From Gigaspora margarita (taxonomy: Eukaryota > Glomeromycota > Glomeromycetes > Diversisporales > Gigasporaceae), in contig WTPW01000515.1 of assembly GCA_009809945.1 (NCBI GenBank), positions 1 to 64,000 on the forward strand: a stretch of 64,000 bases of DNA, read 5' to 3'. Position numbers and translations under genes: made by a program. This document shows positions 60,201 to 64,000 of the stretch, one piece after another. Position 1 is the stretch's first letter. Every line of letters begins with the position of its first letter. A model generated the notes under the pieces. It was not told where the DNA came from and ran no database searches. It worked only from the letters and a program-made list of their open reading frames with translations.

Positions 60201-62669
60201 GGATCGCACAAACAGCACCAAATAGCATACGCGAGCATGGTAATATCTTCAATTGCAAAACTTTAGTAGATGCTCTTTTCGCAAAACAAGTGACAAATCT
60301 GCTCAAGAGACTTAACGGTACGGGTTTGGTGGAAGAGTTAACTGAATCAAGCATTAGACGTGGCTCAATGTACGCAGGACTTTCGAAAGACATAAGGCTA
60401 ATGGGTCCAGTAGACAAACATAACAAAATTTGAAGAGGAAACTTAGCTTGCAATATTATAGAAAAAGGAAAGAGTGTAAATATTACTTTTCAAACAAGTT
60501 CATTTGGTGAAAATAGTTTTTTGGGATGAATTCCCATACAAGAGATATTAGATTAGCAGTCATTAGACAAAAGTTATAATCACCGAAAAACTTGGAAGTC
60601 TTTTATCTAGACCAGCTACTCATTAGTAATAACAGCGAACTAATCACATGGCAGCAACTTAAAAAAGCCAGATTGGAAAGCACAAAGGGGAAAAAAGCCA
60701 AATGGTTTGTTGAAATAGAAAGGAAAACTTTACGAAACAGTTCCTCAAGACTGGTCAAAGATAAATTCTGGTTATTTGGTAGAGATCAGCAGGCAGTGCG
60801 TCCACCGTTGTTCAAACTTGACAAAGACAAACGAAGCAAGGATTGGATAATTTTTGAAGATCAAAGAAGTAGATCCTGGATGTTAGGAAGAATTGAAAAG
60901 AAAAAGGAAAAAAAATTGTTAGTGGAGCACTGGTTGGAGAAAAAGGAATACAGTGGTGAGATTCTTGCAGTTAGGTGCAATCATTGTGCACTTAACAAAA
61001 AAGGGAAGGAAAATAACTGTATAGCAGAAATTAAGATGGAAAATGTTAAAGGATGTATCCTTAATGTGACCAGGAACAAAGAGAACTGGTCCTTGCCCTG
61101 TGCTCTAGACTTACTTGTGGAAAAGCAAGAGGTGTCGTTGTCCACGGAACTCAAATTAACAAACTCAATAGAGGTAGCGGTACCAGAAATAGAGCTGATA
61201 AATGGTCTGAATTTAGGAAAGAAGACTAAGAGCATGTTAACTAATATGGTAACTGAGAATATAAAAGAAGATAGGAGCAATTATAAAATTTATACAGATG
61301 GGTCTTGGTTGTGATTAACAGAAGGCGGAACTGATAAGATGGGAGCAGCTTGGGTATTAATAGATGAGAGTAATAATTCAGCTATCATGGAAGGGAAAGT
61401 TAGTGTAGTTAACTGGCCATCTTCAACAAGGGCTGAGTTGGTTGTGATACTTTGTGCACTTTTGATAATGAGAAGAGATGCTCAGGTGCAAATTAACATG
61501 GACAGTGCCACAGCCATTATGAGTATTGGTAGAGTTTTAGAAAATAGCTCATTCTGACAAATGCTCAAATTAAAAAATCGGTTGATCTTAGATTTAATCC
61601 TCAAAACAATTCAGTTTAAAAATATTCAGATAGAGTTAGTTAAAGTTAAGGCACATAATGGGGAGCAGTGGAATGAATACGTAAACAGTTTAGCCAAAGA
61701 AGCATTAATGCTTGATGAAACCTGGATTTGGGCAAGGTGCCCAAACACAAGATGGAAATCAAATATCCTCTGAAAAGGAGCCCAGATTGAGAATCCCCCC
61801 CAGAATTTTTTGAGACAGATTAAACGTAGATACTCTGAAGAGAAATGGTTTGCATCAGTCAAAAACGAAGTTAAAGAAATTGAGTCAGAAGATACGAACC
61901 TTCTATGGACCAAATGTTAGGAAGATTTAAAGAAATGCGTGGAGTTAGATGCAAAACGAATGAACAAAGCAGTGCATTAGTTAGATATGCCAAGGGTCTT
62001 TTCCACATGCTTCCAACTCTGGAGAATTTGAACATTTGGAAGCCCAATCTTGTGATTTCTGGTAATTGTATAATGTGTGACGATGAGAGGGAGAAGAACT
62101 TAAATCACCTCTTATCATGTAAAAAATTAGAAAAAGCGTGGAAGGAGGTTGAAAACTTCACAATCAAGCTAATCTGGACTACTGCAGAGGATAAGCTCCG
62201 CAGTATTTGTAGAATTCAAGACCTCAAGAAACTTCTGTTTGGAACTACGTACAAAGAAACAGTTAGGGTGAGACGTTTGTATATGAGAGACCTTTTTGAC
62301 AGATCAATCTTTAGTAAATTGAAAAGGGTCTTTACAAGAAGAAAACACGTCTCAGAGATAATAGATGCCACCATGTTCAGTATACAGGAATGCATTTACC
62401 AGTTAATATGGAGGAAAAGATGTGAAAAAGTAAATGTATGGCAAGAAAATATGGGAATTAAAAAGGTGTTGAAAGTGAAAGCATCAGGTGGAATGGAGAA
62501 AGAAAATAAAAGCAGGATAACCGGACAGGTCCAAAGTCTGGGAAAAAATAGGACTGAGAGCTTAGAAGAAAGGAACCGTAAAGAAGGAGAAGTTAACATT
62601 TTGGTAGAAAAATCAATTAATGCACAGATCACAAGCTCACAATATGCAAGCTGGTGGTCAAGAGATTAA
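57246..62669 (+). pseudogene. LINE2 ORF2: APE endonuclease-RT-RNase H, defective
   Basis: It starts at ATG 57246 (MAQERPRTLEQ). APE endonuclease: VATHNINGLK, GISETNI, MIINTYIPQ, MILGDFNH, RIDQIWLD and GSDHNLALV (to about 58075). Frameshift near 58500. RT: SGIVYPLIRQ, TRPIVLLKTFRKC, LLFQDMKKAFDS, VDGIEQGE and AYADDTTW with an intact YADD (59741-59755). RNase H: YTDGS (~61295), TRAEL (~61430), MDSATA (~61500), then KAHNG and NEYVNSLA, where the usual AD is VN. C-terminus: CIMC...HLLSC (~62075-62130), a CCHC-like cluster. In-frame TGA codons at 59393, 59612, 60431, 61312, 61555 and 61771 interrupt it. 60434-60591 is broken in every frame, and a shift occurs near 61905. It is inactive. Intact copies would perform target-primed reverse transcription. 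Confidence 0.9.
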
Positions 62670-62922
62670 TTTTGTTCAAAAAAGGAAACTGAGCACTCGT
62701 CGTAGCCTTGGGTATGCATAAGGTTGATAACTTATGCAGACCCCTAGTAGACAAACATCAGTGCAGTAACCATACTTGGGCACTTTTGAAGTTAGCCAGG
62801 TCATTTAGCATAGCCAAAGTAATTAGTTTATTGTATATTAAATTAGTTTTTTTAGTATATTTTATTAAATTAATAAAGCTAGCGCTAGGTTACTTAAGGA
62901 AAAAAAAATGTTTTATTTTAAC

Positions 62923-63481
62923 CTTCTGACTCATGGTCGTCAGGGCACAGCTGGCACTTCTTTATTAATTAAAGTCTTAAACTATCCCATGCTAGTAGTA
63001 CATAATTTGTTAAGTCTGTCAATTTGACGTCCTGGGTCCCTGGTCCTATAGTATAGGACCTCATTATCAGGTCTGCAGTTCTCTAATTCATATGATACAC
63101 TAGCTGGATCATCCTAAATTGTTCACAACTGACTTACATTTGGTTGATCTCTTTTTTATTTCCCTTTATCCAGAATTCCACCGGAAGTATCCTAATTTTT
63201 TTCAACCAGAATTCTACCAGAAGTGTCCAACCTGTATTTGGCTGGATTTCTACCAGAAGTATACATATCTTCTTTTAAGAACTTTCTACATAAATTTTTA
63301 AATATGGCTGTGTATGACTGTACTACCAAACATGATCCTAGTATTCTAGTTCAGCGTGTCTGTCTCATGACCTTGTATAGTTATTAAATTTTTGTCCTCT
63401 AGTAGGGCTTGAACTAGTGACTTTATAACTTGGAATGGTAAATTACCTGGGAGCGCAACCATTATACTATCAACCTGCAGG
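62923..63481 (-). mobile_element. tRNA-derived SINE, family S1, copy 2 (tail split off by LINE2)
   Basis: This aligns with 2751-3523. GGTCCCTGGTCC, ACCTGGGAGCGC and the degraded B box (63405-63418) are shared. Its A/T-rich tail (55256-55268) lies on the far side of LINE2. The target duplication TTTTAACTTTATATT is at 55241-55255 and 63482-63496. So the SINE came first and LINE2 second. Confidence 0.8.
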
Positions 63482-63574
63482 TTTTAACTTTATATTTTAA
63501 TAATACTTATATGTATTATATACAAAATAATACTTAATTCTGGAGCAACGTGACAGGTTATATGCTAGTTAGTG

Positions 63575-63735
63575 CTCCTAGGTCCAGTCCAGGTCTGGTC
63601 CGGTCTGGGTCCAGTCCAGGATCAGACCAGATTCAGACTCTAAATTTTACTAATTTCAGACTTCAGACCAGACCAGACTCAACTATGAGTCCGGTCCGGG
63701 TCTGGTCCGAAGTCTGCAGACTGGTCTGAGTCCAA
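63575..63735. repeat. GGTCTGGTCC / GACCAGACC cluster
   Basis: Tandem GGTCCAGTCC and GGTCTGGTCC on the left, GACCAGACC in the middle, and GGTCCGGGTCTGGTCC again on the right, around AAATTTTACTAATTTCAGAC. It is GC-rich, highly self-complementary and non-coding. Confidence 0.6.
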
Positions 63736-63875
63736 ATATATTTATATGTATTTTTTGGCACTGAACAAGTTTATTTAGTGCATTTTGTTAGAATAAATTA
63801 GTAAAATTTTATGAATCATAAGATTTTATAGAATTTTATTAATAAAATTTTATAAAATCTTATAATTTGCAAATA

Positions 63876-64000
63876 CAGTCAACCCTCTCTAAATGCAACC
63901 CCCCTAAATGCAACCCCCCCTTAAATGCATGGCAATTGCCTGGCCCCTTGAAGGGCCTTATAGCTAAATGCACGTTCTTTATTCTGCAATTGCATGCTAT
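63876..64000 (+). mobile_element. Left end of a probable pogo/Tc1-like DNA transposon (runs off window)
   Basis: After TA (63874-63875) comes CAGTCAACCCTCTCTAAATG. A subterminal word TAAATGCAACC or TTAAATGCA is then repeated three times within 50 bp, and AAATGCACGTTC occurs further in. CAGT-type ends after TA with iterated subterminal words are the pattern of pogo/Tigger-like elements. No coding part is inside the window. Confidence 0.6.

Larger units (their letters stand above)
55269..62908 (+). mobile_element. LINE2: full-length non-LTR retrotransposon, defective
   Basis: A 7.64-kb element with a 5' untranslated leader (55269-55749), ORF1, a ~50-bp spacer, ORF2, a short 3' UTR and an A tail (62900-62908). 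An exact 14-bp target duplication TGTTTTATTTTAAC lies at 55255-55268 and 62909-62922. It landed in the T-rich tail of a minus-strand S1 SINE. The order is RRM-like ORF1, APE endonuclease, RT, RNase H, CCHC-like tail. Multiple stops and frameshifts make it non-autonomous. The leader has no ORF. Confidence 0.92.

Noticed and set aside
55269..62908. RIP-type mutation (CpA to TpA) as cause of the TGA stops
   Set aside because: TGG to TGA changes a C followed by C on the opposite strand, which is not the CpA context preferred by RIP.

Overview
The window is AT-rich eukaryotic DNA with almost no host coding sequence. The best guess is an arbuscular mycorrhizal fungus of the Rhizophagus type (Glomeromycotina). 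This is an inference, not a measurement. It rests on a tetratricopeptide-repeat gene with near-identical 34-residue units (RYEESLADLNKSLEIEPNN style), of the kind expanded in those fungi, on the extreme A+T content, and on the dense mix of LINEs, SINEs and small DNA transposons. No rRNA gene, functional tRNA gene, CRISPR array or intact host gene was recognised.

Layout. 0.5-1.9 kb: a broken TPR gene on the minus strand. 2.7-5 kb: a tRNA-derived SINE (S1) with an 11-bp target duplication, then a dispersed repeat (D1) carrying a tRNA-like fragment and a TA-flanked MITE. 6-11 kb: tandem repeats, a second SINE family (S2), several TA-flanked MITEs and two foldback elements. 11.5-15.1 kb: a pair of ~673-bp direct repeats that look like LTRs around a non-coding interior. 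15.8-16.8 kb: a second D1 copy. 18.4-19.5 kb: the complete S2 SINE (16-bp target duplication). 19.7-25 kb: hairpin MITEs, minisatellites, poly-A-rich DNA and an assembly gap. 26.4-27.1 kb: a hAT-type MITE with an exact 8-bp duplication. 28.5-33.1 kb: two inverted-repeat structures of 2.1-2.3 kb, one a hairpin with arms of ~0.7 kb. 34.0-42.0 kb: LINE1 (minus strand). 43.9-46.4 kb: a ~500-bp tandem array split by a 1.25-kb hAT-like element. 48.4-49.0 kb: a MITE inside a MITE. 50.4-51.2 kb: a third S2 copy. 51.35-54.98 kb: five TA-duplicating elements nested in one another. 55.27-62.91 kb: a full-length LINE2 with a 14-bp duplication, inserted in the tail of a second S1 SINE. The last 125 bp are the end of a probable pogo/Tc1-like transposon that runs out of the window.

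How it works together. Both LINEs carry an APE-type endonuclease, a reverse transcriptase, RNase H remnants and a C-terminal Cys cluster, and both are broken by stops and frameshifts. They are the plausible kind of machinery for mobilising the poly(A)-ended SINEs, although I saw no shared 3' tail. LINE1 has an unusual first ORF ending in a series of ~60-residue LR-Y-F-LP repeats, and this ORF overlaps ORF2 at a run of five ATGs. The small TA-, hAT- and foldback-type elements lack transposase and would depend on enzymes encoded elsewhere. Runs of N at 13.1-16.4 kb, 24.36-24.52 kb, 36.166 kb and 54.2 kb mark assembly trouble, partly in palindromic DNA.
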